The notes under the pieces were generated by a model, which was given only the letters and a program-made list of their open reading frames with translations, did not search any database and was not told the DNA's origin. Source: Coniferiporia sulphurascens (taxonomy: Eukaryota; Basidiomycota; Agaricomycetes; Hymenochaetales; Hymenochaetaceae). Taken from it: DNA of 64,000 nt. Below, in pieces: positions 1 to 11,743 of the stretch. Each line of letters opens with the position of its first letter. Position 1 is the first letter of the stretch. A program made the position numbers and the translations under genes. Location of the stretch: contig NBBA01000011.1 of NCBI GenBank assembly GCA_002794785.1, forward strand, positions 186,001 through 250,000. Reading direction: 5' to 3'.

Positions 1-1344
1 ACACGTTCGCTTGCAGCACTCAAAATCGAGATGGTGTCATCCTGGGAGAAGGTAAAACCAATTAATCAACAAGGGGAGGGGGGTGGTACGGAATTCGAAA
101 ATGTCGGACTCACCCAAACCTTCCGCTCAAAGGTCCTCCCTTCCTCGCTTATCGCAAAATCACTTTCCTCAAGTATTTGACACTTGCACATGAAGCGCCC
201 ATGCATCTCTTTGCCGCCGCCGCCGCCGCATGATCCGATACAGGCATGTACAACGATGCGTCCGCCTGCTTCTGCGGAGCGACCGAATATGCGTGAGAGG
301 AGCGCAGCGATGAGCGTGAGCGGGAATGTAAGGTCGCGATTGAGCGCGGAGCGGCACCAACCCGGTGATACGGATGTTACAGTGAGCGAAGACTTGGATT
401 TGATTGACAGGCGAGTAGCTATCGCGCGGGTAAAGAGGAGACTGATCACTGGAGTTCCGTGGAGTAAGATCCGTTAGCGCTTTAAATTGAGTCCTCTGTT
501 TTTGGAAAGGTCACTGACATTTAGAAGTATTATATCTATCAGCCATAACCCTGCCGGATGAGAATCGAAGTGTAAGACCTGGTTTAGAGTGATTAAATCG
601 GGGGGACTAACTCAGAGTTGCAGTAGCCCTCTTCACTTAGTGAGCGAAAAATGTTTTCGCCTTCCTTTACGGACAGGGGTGTTTTTGCCCAGTAGTGGCC
701 ATCAGTATTTACGACAACCAGTCTCGGAAGCGCAGGCAAGGACGAGGGGGATGCTTTTAGGAGATGAGGCAAGAGAAGGACGGAAAGTAGTGCACCCCCC
801 AGATGATTTGTCTGTAGACTATCGGAGAAAAGAGAAAAAAAATCAAAGATTGAAGTCGGAGAAATTCAAGGCCCTTTTACTGACACACTCTCAAAGCCGT
901 CCTTCGTCTTCCGATACGTCTCGGTGTTTATCCCTGCGTTGAGTACGAGCAAGTCGAGGTTTTCTCCGCTGTCCTGGAAGCGATCGGCGAAGGCCTGCAC
1001 CGACGCAAAAGACAAGAGGTCCATTTCCCATACTTCGACCTTGGTGTTCTCTTTAGAAGAACTCTGAACGGCTACCCCGCGAATATTCTAAGTCTCGACT
1101 TTGGCGGCGAAAAATATGGATACCTACATTTCAGTGCATCATTAGCCTTATCGATGTTGCGACAAGCAAGGATCATTTTGGCGGGACCCATTGATGCCAT
1201 GTGCCTGGCTGCTTCAAGGCCTATCCCTGAGCTTGCGCCCACAACGACAATGTTTCTGTTCGTTAAATCCGCCCTGAAAGAATCCAGCGGAGGAATTGAC
1301 GCAAATTGGTCGGCAAGAAAGGCAAGCGGAGAGCGTTTTCCCAT
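1..1344 (-). CDS. Short-chain dehydrogenase/reductase (SDR), retinol-dehydrogenase-like; 3' end beyond window
   Basis: Predicted NAD(P)-dependent oxidoreductase. Exon 1 begins with ATG at 1344 and carries the Rossmann motif NIVVVGASSGIGLEAARHM. Further exons read in order on the minus strand: VEVWEMDLLSFASVQAF and LDLLVLNAGI (about 1065-880), QTNHLGGALLSVLLLPHL (about 815-640), MADRYNTSK with the catalytic Y-x-x-x-K (about 560-515), and SVSPGWCRS to RTFERKVW (449-101). A last exon reading DDTISILSAASERV leaves the window at position 1. I placed six introns by hand; the donor after exon 1 and the one near 880 are not strong consensus sites. The order and spacing of motifs fit fungal retinol-dehydrogenase-like SDRs of about 320-340 residues. 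The substrate cannot be read from sequence. It lies 1.1 kb from the terpene cyclase and is transcribed divergently from it. Only the C-terminal residues are missing. Confidence 0.85.
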
Positions 1345-2445
1345 AGCTACAGTTAGTGACGAGACGCCCCAAAGTTATGTCTGATGATGGAGACCCATGA
1401 AAGTAACTGTAATTTATACGGGAGTCGAGAGAATCAAGTTTGTGCTCAAGCCTTATGCCGAGGTCCTACGCGTCGAGCATCCCGAACATGCGCGTCCAAG
1501 CTAAGCTCGTTCTATACCAGTTTTCCGTAGTTAGGCTTTGACACTCACGGGCATCGTCGCCAGCCCCGGCGTCGGCAACTCAGGCTCAGAAGTTGAGCTG
1601 GCTTGATGTTTTGGGGACCGTTTCAGTTTTATCAGGCTTTCGTTTTCTTGTGTTTAAGTGTGAGCTTGGCCGAGACCGAGGTGGCCGGAGTGTGGGAAAC
1701 GACCAAACAGTCGCAAAGTTGCCTTCTGCTAACTCGGGCGCCTTTTTTATTTCATTAATCTGTCATTTACCGACAATAGCAGTAAGCACAGGAGCACTGC
1801 CTTTTGCTGCGCACGGTCGCATATATGAAACACATCGCTCCTAACTTTCACGTATCGAATGTTAGCAGCGTACATAAGCTCATCCCGCATCTCACGGATT
1901 TGCCTATCAAAAGAAAGGAAAACATTCGGGCTACCGAGACCGTGACTCTGGGAGCCGACGACATCGAGCAATGATCATAGCTAGAACCTCCAGATAGGAT
2001 CCGTTATCACCCGCCCAGGTACGCCGCGATTCCCACACTTCTCCGAGTTAGAGCTGCCGCTTGTTCCTTGAATTAATGGAGGGGAAAGCATAAAACGAAA
2101 CTCCGTGCTTGCAGGAGGAAAAACGCTGCACGCAGTCTTCGAGGCCGAAATTTGCGGCAGCGCAGGGAATTTTCACTCTTATCTAATTCTGTCCAGGTTG
2201 ACTCTTACGGATGCATTTAATTGCTAGTGATGCCGTAGCGTTAACAAACATGCAGACCCTTTGCTCTCTTTCGGGATTAATATTCTCCATGCAGGCTAGA
2301 TCGAGATGACTAGTCGCTCACCAAAAAACCAAAAATTGCAGTTATCCTCCCATTATGGGCTTGACTGGATTATCAGGCAGAATGGATTTTACAGATAAAA
2401 GGGGGGCGTTTCTACAGTTTTACAAACAACTCCCCCCGCTCGGCA
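1345..2445. other. Intergenic, divergent between SDR and terpene cyclase
   Basis: No convincing coding exon on either strand. The open frames here (for example near 1593-1971) lack recognisable motifs. It should contain the promoters of both flanking genes; I see no operator-like repeat. Confidence 0.5.
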
Positions 2446-4098
2446 ATGTCTTTCTACTCGTTCAAGAACGTGTCTGCAGCCTCCCTTGACCCCCCCTCCT
2501 ACAATACTCTGATTGTTGACATCGGCGATGTTCTCGTGTCGTGGTCGCCACCCTCTCAGACTACGATTTCACCGATGATTATCAAGCAGATGATGTCGTC
2601 GTCGCCCTGGAGTGATTTCGAATGCGGACGCATATCCCAGGAGAAGTGCTACGAGAATCTGGGTTCTCGCTATGCTGTCGCTCCCGCAGACATTGCGCGC
2701 ACTTTCGATGAGGCCCGTAATACGATCCGCTTAGAGCTACAGCTATTCCAGAATATTCGAACGTTGAAAGAGCAGTACGGTCTTACGGTGTATGCCATGT
2801 CCAACATATCTCGCGAAGATTACGAGTACATCCGGGCTTTGGGTACAGACTGGGATGTCTTCGATGAATTTTTCCCCTCCTTTAGCTCTGGGCTCCGCAA
2901 ACCGGACCTCAGTTTCTTTCACAAGGTCATCTCGCAAACAGGCACCAACCCTCAGAGGGCTATCTTTGTCGATGACAAGCTCGACAATGTTATTGCCGCC
3001 CGATCAGTCGGCCTGCACGGCATTGTCTTTTATAATGTTGACCAAGCCGTACAGGCGATCACATACCTTGTCTGCGACCCCGTCGAACGGGCCCGAGATT
3101 TTCTACAACGAAATGCTGGTTCTCTCCAGTCAATGACAAATACTGGAATTCTTATTAGCGAGAATTTCGCTCAATATTTGATCTTGGACGTTACTAACGA
3201 CAGGTTTGTCCTTCAGAAAACCTCTCGAATATCATCCTTACAAATATCAATTTACAGATCGCTGATAAAAACGACGGAAAAGCACGGTTTCATCAACTTC
3301 TTTAAAGGTGAGGCTCTTCTCGAATACCAAATATAGTCGCCAACAAACTGACAACACCAGAAAAAGCCCAGCTGACAACCGAGACGTATCCCGCCGACTT
3401 GGACACGACAGCGATTGGATGGTCAACGGATGAGGGTAGTAATGCGGCCGCTGTCAGCCACATAATGGACGAGATGCTACGTTATCGTAATGACGAAGGC
3501 ATAATTCAGGTTCGCTCATCTAACTATCTTATTCTCTGCGGTCGATAACACCAGCACGATTCAGGTTTACTTTGATCACAATCGTCCTCGGGTCGACCCG
3601 ATCGTTTGTGTGAACGTCCTCACGTTGTTCTACATGCGCGGCCGCGGCGCAGAGCTACACGCGACCCTCGACTGGGTCGTTTCTGTCCTCTCTACGCGTG
3701 CCTACCTCGATGGCACACGCTACTACAAAAGCGCGGAGGCGTTCCTGTACTTCTTTTCGCGCCTCCTCTTGCTCGGCGATGCTGCTTCCAACGGGACGCT
3801 GCGCCGCGCGTACGCCGGCCTCCTTGAGGAGAGACTGCGCGAGCGGATAGGCTCGCCAGGAGACTCACTTGAGCTGGCGATGCGCATCGTGTCGTGCGCT
3901 TCTGTTAACGTTCTTGACTCCGTCGACCTCGAGAGGTTGCGCGAGAGGCAGAGCCTTGACGGGAGCTGGGAGGATGGCTGGTTCTACCGATATGGTATGA
4001 CGGGTATCTACGTCGGCAACAAGGGTTTGACGACGGCCTTTGCGATACGTGCTATTGAGTCCGCAAGAAATTTACAAGAAAAGGTACAGACACAGTAG
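2446..4098 (+). CDS. HAD-type sesquiterpene cyclase (drimane-synthase-like), DxDTT motif
   Basis: Four exons join in frame (2446-3203, 3258-3307, 3337-3509, 3565-4098) to give about 504 residues. The N-terminal half is a haloacid-dehalogenase-like domain: motif I VDIGDVLVSW near residues 24-33, a Ser motif YAMSNIS near 121-127, a lysine in GLRKPDLSFF, and the acidic motif FVDDKLDNV near 173-181. The C-terminal half has YPADLDTTAIGW, a DxDTT motif of class II terpene cyclases, then an alpha-helical repeat region ending in GSWEDGWFYRYG. The combination of a HAD domain and DxDTT is known from fungal AstC-type enzymes and drimenol/albicanol synthases. These protonate and cyclise farnesyl diphosphate, and the HAD part can remove phosphate. 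The exact product is inference. The neighbouring SDR genes on both sides fit oxidation of a terpene alcohol. A stand-alone phosphatase is unlikely given the long second domain. Confidence 0.85.
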
Positions 4099-4988
4099 GC
4101 TTCCGGATCCTGCATTACCCACTCTCTTCTGTTTTTAACGTACCCAACTCTCCCCCCTCCGCAAATTTCCCCAGCTCATTTTAATGTGCCCTTACGGAGT
4201 TTCGTTTTTATAAATTCTAAATCGTATTCTCTCGCTGAATTCTTGTCCGTACTAAAATATTGGATACTATTGTAAAGATGTGAAAGGCTTTGTGTACCCG
4301 TTGAAATCCAATACTGAAGAATGTGACCAAATTCTTTGTCAAGGGAAAGAAGACACAGTTGATGAGTAAAGGGTCCTCGGAAAACCTTATCGTTTTTAGC
4401 GCATGGCCTATACTTTTCCACTACTTTTCGGCTCGATTTCCCAATCAATTAAGTACTATACAAAGAATCGGGATCATGAATGCCCGCCTTTTGAAATTGA
4501 TTGGTCCGTACGAATGGTAACCATGTTATTATCTATGAGGAGCCCACAGAAGCGAAGCTAGTCCACATCATCTTAATCCTAGTTGAGCAAGGGACGGCCC
4601 TCTTTCAAGGCTTGTTTGAGGGGGGGACGCTACTGCTGACTAGTCTGGCTTTCGGCATTCCCTAACCGGATAACTGGAGGCCTTCAGCAATAACCCTTAC
4701 TGAGCTAGTTTGAGGCCAAAGCCCCTCTAGCTGACATTATTTCAAATATTGCACATAAATAACAAGCTCACGAAGCTTATTTTTTATTTTCGCCAAGTTA
4801 AAGTGGGATGGGGCTAAAGTTCAAAGTGAAAAAGGACTACTACTAAGGATCGTGGTATAACGACAGACATGCTATCACTCCTGCGTCGCAGCTTCGACAA
4901 TACGTTACAGTCTGAGACAGATGGAGGATCACAGATGGGAAACAACAAACAACAAGCGGGAGTAGAAATACGACCTTTCGTGGTGCCT
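4099..4988. other. Intergenic, convergent between terpene cyclase and second SDR
   Basis: A/T-rich 3' flanks of two convergent genes. A 90-codon open frame on the minus strand at 4176-4448 has no recognisable motif. I see no gene. Confidence 0.5.
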
Positions 4989-6352
4989 TCACGCAGATTG
5001 CGCCTTCTGCACTTCCTGATCGAGCCAATTCCACAATTTTTCGCTTTGCTCGTCATTCAGGGCCGCCTTTGAGGGAGTTCCGACACGCGCCCACGGGATG
5101 AAGTACTGGTGAGACGGCGGGAATAGTTCAGAGATCTAGTGTGTTTTCTAAGCATTATACGACGAACCTTGCCATTGAAGTCGACAGTCTCCGGAGACGT
5201 GCCGGCGTACAGCTGAGTGAGTGCACCAAGGGGTGCCGGATGGCATAGCCAGTTAAGGATTTTCTTCTGTGCTCCAGTTGTGTATCGCTGGAGGTTAGTG
5301 CGTAGGTTGCCTGAGCAGACAACAGGTAAGGATAGAATTAACACAAATAATGAATGTGGTAGGTACCTGGGTTGCATGACGTGGAGACTATGCCCTGATC
5401 TGCGTATCGCTTTGCCAACTCACGCGCAAACATCACATTTGCCTGGGTGACCCTTGATGAGATCATCATCCAGAAATAATAACAAGTATGCACCTACCAG
5501 CTTGGTCTGGCAGTAAAGCTCATGCGTGCTGTAAGACGAACGCTTGGGCGTGTCCGTCAGCGCATCGAAATCCACAGCTGGGAACAGCGAGTGTCCGATA
5601 GACGACGTCGTCACCACGCGTGCCTTTCCATCCGGAGAGTCCTTTGCACCTTCGAAAAGCGCAGGAAGCAGCAACGTGGTGAGGTAGAAGTGGCCTAGAA
5701 ACAGCCAGATTAATTGAAGGTGAAGTGAAGAGGAAGGTTATGGCTATTACCGATCACGTTGGTTCCGAACTGCATGTCATATCCATCCTCCGTAAGCTCT
5801 TTCACAGGGCAGTACATGACACCCCTGAACAAATAAAGGTATAAGCAACAAGCGTTGATGACGGGCTATCGTTGTGAAGAGACGAACGCATTGTTAAACA
5901 GGATGTGCAATTTCGTCCCCTTGCTGAGTGAGAGTGCAATACAATCAACATTGCAGAAACAATTTTTAGAAGATTAACGGAAGCAGACCTCAGGAATTCC
6001 TCAACCGCTTTCCTAACGGAAGCTAAACTGGCCAGGTCAAGCTGCAGGAAAACAGCCTCCTTGTCTGTCGCTTCCTTGAGTTCTTGTATGGCCTGTTCTG
6101 CCTTGTCCTTGCTGCGACCAGCGATATAGACCGTCGCATTTTTCGAAAGGAGCGCCTGGGATGCAGTCCTTCAGACAGGAATGAAGAAGAAAAAAAGTGG
6201 CTGTAGATCATCACCTTGACGGTTTCCTTGCCGACGCCGCTGTAGCCACCCGTGACAATGACAATCTTGCCGCTTAAATCTGGGATGTCCACAACATTGA
6301 AATGCGACTTCGGAGGGAAACTCTCGCTGATGAACGAAGAGACGGCACCCAT
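4989..6352 (-). CDS. Short-chain dehydrogenase/reductase (SDR), second copy near the terpene cyclase
   Basis: ATG at 6352. Exon 1 reads [17 protein letters not shown], the TGxxxGxG cofactor motif. Later exons give [48 protein letters not shown] (NNAG), [14 protein letters not shown], then ELYCQTKL with the catalytic Y-x-x-x-[34 protein letters not shown], and a last exon ending QEVQKAQSA with TGA at 4989-4991. All introns I placed are short with GT..AG ends, and about 310-330 residues result, normal for the family. It is not a duplicate of the first SDR at sequence level: the cofactor and active-site segments differ clearly. It converges on the terpene cyclase, so co-regulation is possible but not shown. 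The substrate is unknown. Confidence 0.87.
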
Positions 6353-6608
6353 TGTAGAACGAGGTCAAGAGACGAAGGTAGGCTTCATTCAATCCACTAG
6401 AGTCACTATTTGTACCGTTTTCACAAGATGACACACTCTTTGATGGGAGGGGGTTGTTCTGAAGAATCGAACACCGCTAATATTAACCGGGCGCTAGTGC
6501 GTGTGTTAACTGAAAATACCGTATACAGTATTCACATTCTCTTTCCGTGCAAACGCGTAAATCACAAGGGCCTAAAACTAAAGGGAAACACCGGCTCTAT
6601 CCGTGGGC
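6353..6608. other. Short spacer between SDR start and PRP3 end
   Basis: Holds the promoter of the SDR and the 3' flank of PRP3. Nothing else is recognised. Confidence 0.4.
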
Positions 6609-8793
6609 TTAGAACAACTCTACCTCCTCTGATTTCCAGTTCTTCGTCTGGTCCCAGAAGCCGGCCATCTTCGTGCCGAGCGCCTCTCTCGCGGCGGTGT
6701 CTGTTGGGCAGCTCTTCGGACGGAACGTCTTGAATGCCCGTTCGCGCAGCTGGCCCTCCCATACGAGGTCGCATCGATTGTCAGCTAATGACGACGCCCC
6801 ATATTCGTCATCCCGTCCTGATGATTTCCGCGCGGACGAGGCCGCAGCCCCACTTGACCCCTCCTCTTTCTCGTCCTGTTCAGCGTCTTCGAGCTCAACC
6901 TCCTCCTCTCCGCGCGCGCGAGCGGCCTCGGTCCACTGAATGCGGTGCAACAAGAGACGTTTGTATTGTCGAACAAACTTGGAGGCACCTTCGACGTAAA
7001 CCATGCTAAGGGAGGGGTGGAAGATAACCAGACCAGTAAGATTGAGCTGTTCGGCATTCTTCCGAACTTTGAAGCGATGTGACGGATCCGACAGTGTTTT
7101 AACTCTAAAAAGAGCGGCATTAGAAGCGCTGACAACATACAAGATGGGATTAGACTCACTTGAAAACAGCACCAACGAGGCCTTTGCGTTCCTCATCAAG
7201 CTTCTTATTCTCAATCTTCTCGCGACGCTGGTCATCCGTAAGCTTACGCTCAATGTTCATCTTCTCATGATTGTGTTTACGCATTGCAACTTCACGGCGT
7301 ACACGCGCCTCGACGCGCGTTGGATCTTGCACGGCATCGCTTGTGAGTACCTTCATAAGGTTTGCAAGGCGAACCTTAGGCGGATCAGGAGGGACAAGGC
7401 CCATGCGAATGCGGTCACGCTTGTCCTGCAGCTCAGCCTGCCGTCGCTGTTTGCGCATCTTCTTCTGCTCTTTCTTCGTGAGCATAAGTGGCTTAAGATC
7501 GACCTTATCCTTGTCACCGGGCCCCGGTATCTTAATTGGGTGTTGAATATAAAGATTGATCGGTGACTCGGGCGTGCGAATGTTTAGCGCCGACAAGCCC
7601 AAGAAAACATCTTCGTAAGTCCTGTTGGGCAGAAGTGCTACATCCCACCACTCTGCATCCGGGGGTACCTCGCGCTTAGAGCGTTGTTAGAACACGTGAA
7701 TGCGAAGCGAAAAAAGACCAATACTCACTCGAATGTTCTTCTCAACTGTCTCAAACTCACTGTCCAGTCCAGCCTTCCGTGCACTTTCGGAAATACGCTG
7801 TTTAAGAGCCTCTAGCTGCGCTTCGTGGCGAATCTGACTCGCTATCTGGACATACTTGCCCTTCTGGTTAAACCGGAATGTGCGTGACGTTCGCTCCTTC
7901 GGCGCGGAGCCTTCAAACGAGCCTGATGCAGCATCCCTTGATGCATATGGGTTCGTCTTCACCTCGGGTACGGGCGAAGGCGCTACGGGTGGTGGCGTGG
8001 ATATTGGTGTATTTCGAATGTTTGCTTTGATGGAGGCAAACTTAGGCTGCATGGGCTTGTACTTGTCCTTCTTCGACTGTGCTGCCGGTATAGACGTGTC
8101 TAATAATAGAGGATGCGCTGCCATCTTGAGACCAGCACCCTGAGGTGCCGGTTCGACAAGGGCCGCCTTTTTCTTGCCTACTTGCGCTACCGACTGTCGA
8201 AGACGGCCTGTCAGAGCAGCGGAGACAACAGAGACGCGTACTCACCAAGTAAGGATTGTCTTTCACAGACATGCGACTCTGTGCGTCGGCGATCCTCTTC
8301 TTTGCCTCGGCAACGCGTCTGGCAAGGTCGTCCGTCGCCGGGGCCGCAGCAAGGGGTTGCGGAGCAGCTATGATCGTCGCAGCAGGAGGAGTAGTTGCCT
8401 GCAATGCTGGTGTTGGAAAAAGTGGTTTCTTGCCCGTCATCGCGGCCATTTTGGCCGCAATTTCGGCGCGTTTTTGTTTAATGAGCTCATCTGCCGAAAG
8501 CTACTCACAAAGAATGAGAAAAAACTCATGGGCCAGCATCATGTAGTGTTATACTGACCGCCTTATTTGCGTCACTGCCCTTTAACGGAGTCTGCGCAGG
8601 TGAAAAAAGGTTATAGAGACGATGTCAGGAACGCGTTTTGAGTGTATTCACCTTGTGAGAGGAAACGACTTACTGAATCGCTGTGTAAAGAAACCAGTCA
8701 GTAAATACGCAAGTCCTAAGTCTAAGAACCGAACCTTTTAAACTTCTTCGCCGCCGAGCTCTCGCCATTGGCATCCAGCGGACGTTTGTTCAT
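6609..8793 (-). CDS. PRP3: U4/U6 small nuclear ribonucleoprotein PRP3 (pre-mRNA splicing factor)
   Basis: Splicing factor of the U4/U6.U5 tri-snRNP. The start is ATG at 8793 (MNKRPLDANGESSAAKKFK) followed by very short exons. Then come an Ala/Pro-rich stretch, LARRVAEAKKRIADAQSRM, the conserved central part NPYASRDAASGSFEGSAPK, RTFRFNQKGKYVQIASQIR (about 7870-7815), VPPDAEWWDV (about 7650), and YIQHPIKIPGPG with a basic coiled region MLTKKEQKKMRKQRRQ. The C-terminal domain at 7253-6609 contains AEQLNLTGLVIFHPSLSMVY and DLVWEGQLRERAFKTFRPKS, typical of PRP3. An acidic low-complexity insert sits inside the C-terminal domain. I placed the introns near the N-terminus by hand and they are the least certain part. 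It is divergent from MRPL16 with 140 bp between start codons. Confidence 0.93.
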
Positions 8794-8933
8794 TGTTGCC
8801 GTCGTCGTTGTGGACATGCAGAGCGACAGTGGTGCTGAGGTTGAGTGGGCCTACGACTGCTACATTTAGAAATTATTTCCCATGGCCGCAGACGGCCATT
8901 CTTTACTCTTTTCTGGGTCACCGTCGTCGTGCC
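8794..8933. promoter_or_regulatory. Shared divergent promoter of PRP3 and MRPL16
   Basis: Only 140 bp separate the two start codons, so both promoters and 5' leaders must lie here. No TATA box is obvious. Confidence 0.55.
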
Positions 8934-9697
8934 ATGTTCTCGCTGTCCTCGGCCTTCTCGCAGCTGCGTCTGCATGCTTCGCCATCGCGGCTGACGACAA
9001 ACTCGTCGCCTTTGACCTTTGCCCGGCACCGCTCTCAGCTTGCACCCCGCAAGGTGAAATGGGTCAAGCGTCAGAAGGGCACAATTCCAATTCCGATTGG
9101 CGGCTCGACGAAAGGCACGACGCTTGCCTATGGCGAATGGGGCATTCGCATCAAGGGAAATGGAGCGCGTTTTACGGCAAAGCAACTTGAGACAGTCCAG
9201 GAGCTCATCAAACGCAAGCTAAAAGTCATCAAAGGTGCCAAAGTTTACCTACGCATCTTTCCCGACATTCCGGTGTGCATTAAGGTATGTGCGGCGTGTA
9301 TATCTTAAGGGCAAAGCGCTGAACCCCACGTCTAAGGGAAATGAAACGCGTATGGGTAAAGGCAAGGGCACATTTGAGTTCTGGGCAACACGGTATGTGC
9401 ACTCATCCCCTGTTCAATTTCCACTTGCTGATTTGCTTTAGTGTACCGACTGGACGCGTAATCTTCGAAATTGGGGGAGTACCGATAAGAGAGGAGCTCG
9501 CTCGTGATAGTACGTTCTTTTTACCTTTGTTTGAATGTCTGGTTACTCAAGTTCTTTTTATAGCGCTCCGACAAGCAAGTAACAAATTGCCAGTCTTAAC
9601 AGAGTTTATCAACCGCCAGTCGCCACCACGACTAGGGAATATTGAAATTACTCCAGATGAGCCAGTTTTGGAAGAAGCCGTCCCGTCCAGCTCGTGA
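8934..9697 (+). CDS. MRPL16: Mitochondrial ribosomal protein uL16m
   Basis: Large-subunit protein of the mitochondrial ribosome. The ATG at 8934 opens a Ser/Arg/Leu-rich leader that fits a mitochondrial targeting peptide (MFSLSSAFSQLRLHASPSR). The uL16 core follows: RKVKWVKRQKGTIPIPIGG, WGIRIKGNGARFTAKQLE, VYLRIFPDIPVCIK, GNETRMGKGKGTFEFWATR, PTGRVIFEIGGVPIREELA. I used three introns: 9285-9336, one after ACACG near 9390-9441 and one near 9510-9563. I rejected a shorter 25-nt first intron because uL16 proteins join the IK and GNETRMGKGKG segments directly. The stop is at 9695-9697. The gene is intact and of expected length (about 200 residues). Confidence 0.93.
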
Positions 9698-10571
9698 TGT
9701 TTTTGCGCGTTATTTCATCCATTTCCCCAATGTACTGTTTTTATTAAATTACCCGGGATAGACGTACTTTGAATTCTTTTACAATCCCAGTCCTTGAATT
9801 CCGCCAAGCGATGGAAAGCGTTTTTCGGTGCAGTCAGGAAAACTGGTTATTTGTGATGTCTCCATTCTGGTCTTGAGCTTTCTGAACTGTCTGCCTTGTT
9901 CTCTTGGCAACTCGCTCTGAACTCCCTCAGTTCTCCACGTTGCCTCCTAGCTGTGCTATTCAACAATGTTATGATCGATACTCCCGCTTTCGCGTGTTGG
10001 GAGACTGTCTGCGGAACCTCCGGTCAATGCAATGGTCGAAATTCCGGTCTGTTTTCGGCGAATCCGTCTCAAAGTAAGTTTATCCTTCTCTTGACACCAA
10101 TATGTCAACATCTTACGCGTAGTACGTCAGCCTGTCATATTCCCTGATTATTGAAAAGGCAGAGATACGATACGAGCAAGATCTGTGGCAACAAAGGCAG
10201 TAAAGACTACAAAAGAAAAAATTGAATCAAGCACTTGATTGTCCCCAGACACACTTTGCTAATCTCTGGACAATATAGATAAACCGTACAAGTCTAAACG
10301 AGAAGCCGGTGTTTAAGAAAATAAACACGAATATCCCCATTTTGAAAACGCATACATAGTCATTTAAGCTCAAGTCTGGGCTTGTTTACTACGATTTCAG
10401 TCGTTCCTTGGGCAGCTGTCTCCCTCTTCCGCTACAACTTTGCTTCATACGTGGGCTGTTCGCTTTTCTCACTATTCTCATGGTGAACAGGTATCGTCGG
10501 TCCGAGCATCAGTCCCCTAAACCGCCTTCCGGTTTTCGATTCGAATTTGAGCTCCTTTATTAGACGATGCT
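9698..10571. other. Intergenic
   Basis: 3' flank of MRPL16 and downstream region of the next gene. I see no coding signal; the 83-codon open frame at 9896-10147 has no recognisable features. Confidence 0.5.
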
Positions 10572-11159
10572 TTACATTTTAGTCCCTGCCTTCAGTCTTC
10601 TGCGCTGTCTTCTATCCGCCTCTCGTTTCGCCGGACTTTCGGAAGCTTCAAATAACTCCGGACGACGCACGATGTCGTCTCGCTGCCTTGCCTGCTCAAG
10701 GGAGATTAAGTTTGCCATGCATCGATCTGTGCTCTCCCCAGAGTAGCAAACATCCAGAAGCTGATGCATGTCGCGGGTAGTCCTCTTCCGCGGCGGGCTA
10801 GAGTGGCCGTGTAGGCTAGAGTGGCCGTGTAAGCAACCCATTTTCTGTATCTTGAGCGCTGCTTTCTCCATTCTCCAACTTAGTTTGAGTTTGACTAGTT
10901 TGAGGTTGCGACGCAGGCGCTTAAATTTTTCTGCACGCTTCTCGCGTCGTTTGGCCTTACAATTTCGCTTACAAATTGAGTTCGAGCTCGCCGCGGTGGC
11001 CATCGTAGCTGCATGTGCGTTGGCCTTGCGTCTGGAAATCTTGGTGAGGAGCGCAGACAGTGCGCGTCTGGAATGGGGAATGACTGGTTCGGCTTCACAT
11101 GCCAATGTGGGTAAATTTGGACTGTAGAACTCAGGACGAGGGGGAAGCGTAAACGGCAT
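10572..11159 (-). CDS. Hypothetical basic protein
   Basis: An uninterrupted frame of 195 codons starts at ATG 11159 (MPFTLPPRPEFYSPNLP); an in-frame GTG at 11216 is a less likely start. The product is strongly basic. A Lys/Arg-rich, probably helical centre (KRNCKAKRREKRAEKFKR) is followed by a tandem GHSSLHGHSS and a C-terminal RREADRRQRRRLKAG-like tail. I do not recognise the family. The absence of introns is unusual beside its neighbours. Basic nuclear or nucleolar protein is only a guess from composition. It may be spurious. Confidence 0.4.
   Translation of the reverse strand: MPFTLPPRPEFYSPNLPTLACEAEPVIPHSRRALSALLTKISRRKANAHAATMATAASSNSICKRNCKAKRREKRAEKFKRLRRNLKLVKLKLSWRMEKAALKIQKMGCLHGHSSLHGHSSPPRKRTTRDMHQLLDVCYSGESTDRCMANLISLEQARQRDDIVRRPELFEASESPAKREADRRQRRRLKAGTKM
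10796..10831. repeat. Perfect tandem repeat, 2 x 18 bp
   Basis: Two identical 18-bp units (GGCTAGAGTGGCCGTGTA) lie side by side inside the hypothetical minus-strand gene. They encode the doubled LHGHSS segment. Confidence 0.9.
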
Positions 11160-11743
11160 GAGAGAGGTTTGCGGAGGGCAACAAGATTGGAAGAAGCAGG
11201 GTGGTGGAAAGAGCACAAGCGCCGCTACTGCGGTCCTAAGCGTTTTATGTTATAATCGTCCTAAACGAGATGGTCAGAGACGGAATAATTAAGGTTTCCG
11301 GCTGCCGTTGAGCCCGGTTTCGACTAGAACAGACTCGAGCTGCTCCAGCTATCGTCATTCAGGTAAAATGAGTCTTTCGCTGAGTTCACGAGTGCCATTT
11401 AGGGATCACGAACGAGCATTTTTACATGTAAGTGTCGGAGGTCGTTACCTGCTCTAGCCATTACGATTCGTGCGGTTTCCGTTTTATGACTCTTGCCTAA
11501 TTCCTTTTGCGGACCCTGATAACCTGCTTTCGCATAACTGCAATACAATCATCGTAGTCCATTTCATAAGGTGCTATTACAACTAGTTAGCAAGGTAATG
11601 AATTTCATATACAAAAGGAAATTTTAAAGAGGGATGAAAGCAAAAAGGGGAGCTACAGATGTGACATGCTCTGGCTTCAGAGTCTGTCTCCGTGTGTGAA
11701 TTTACAGATCGTTGAACGCGTCAACCCATCACGAGAAGCGTGC
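11160..11743. other. Intergenic
   Basis: Upstream of the hypothetical gene and downstream of the MFS transporter. Nothing is recognised. Confidence 0.45.

Noticed and set aside
184..942. Plus-strand open frames at 184-477 and 589-942
   Set aside because: They overlap the exons and introns of the minus-strand SDR, whose conserved motifs are clear.
6673..8546. Several plus-strand Ser/Arg-rich open frames
   Set aside because: Shadows of the minus-strand PRP3 gene caused by its codon composition.
9285..9309. 25-nt intron in MRPL16
   Set aside because: It is too short and would insert extra residues before GNETRMGKGKG; a 52-nt intron ending at 9336 gives the normal uL16 sequence.
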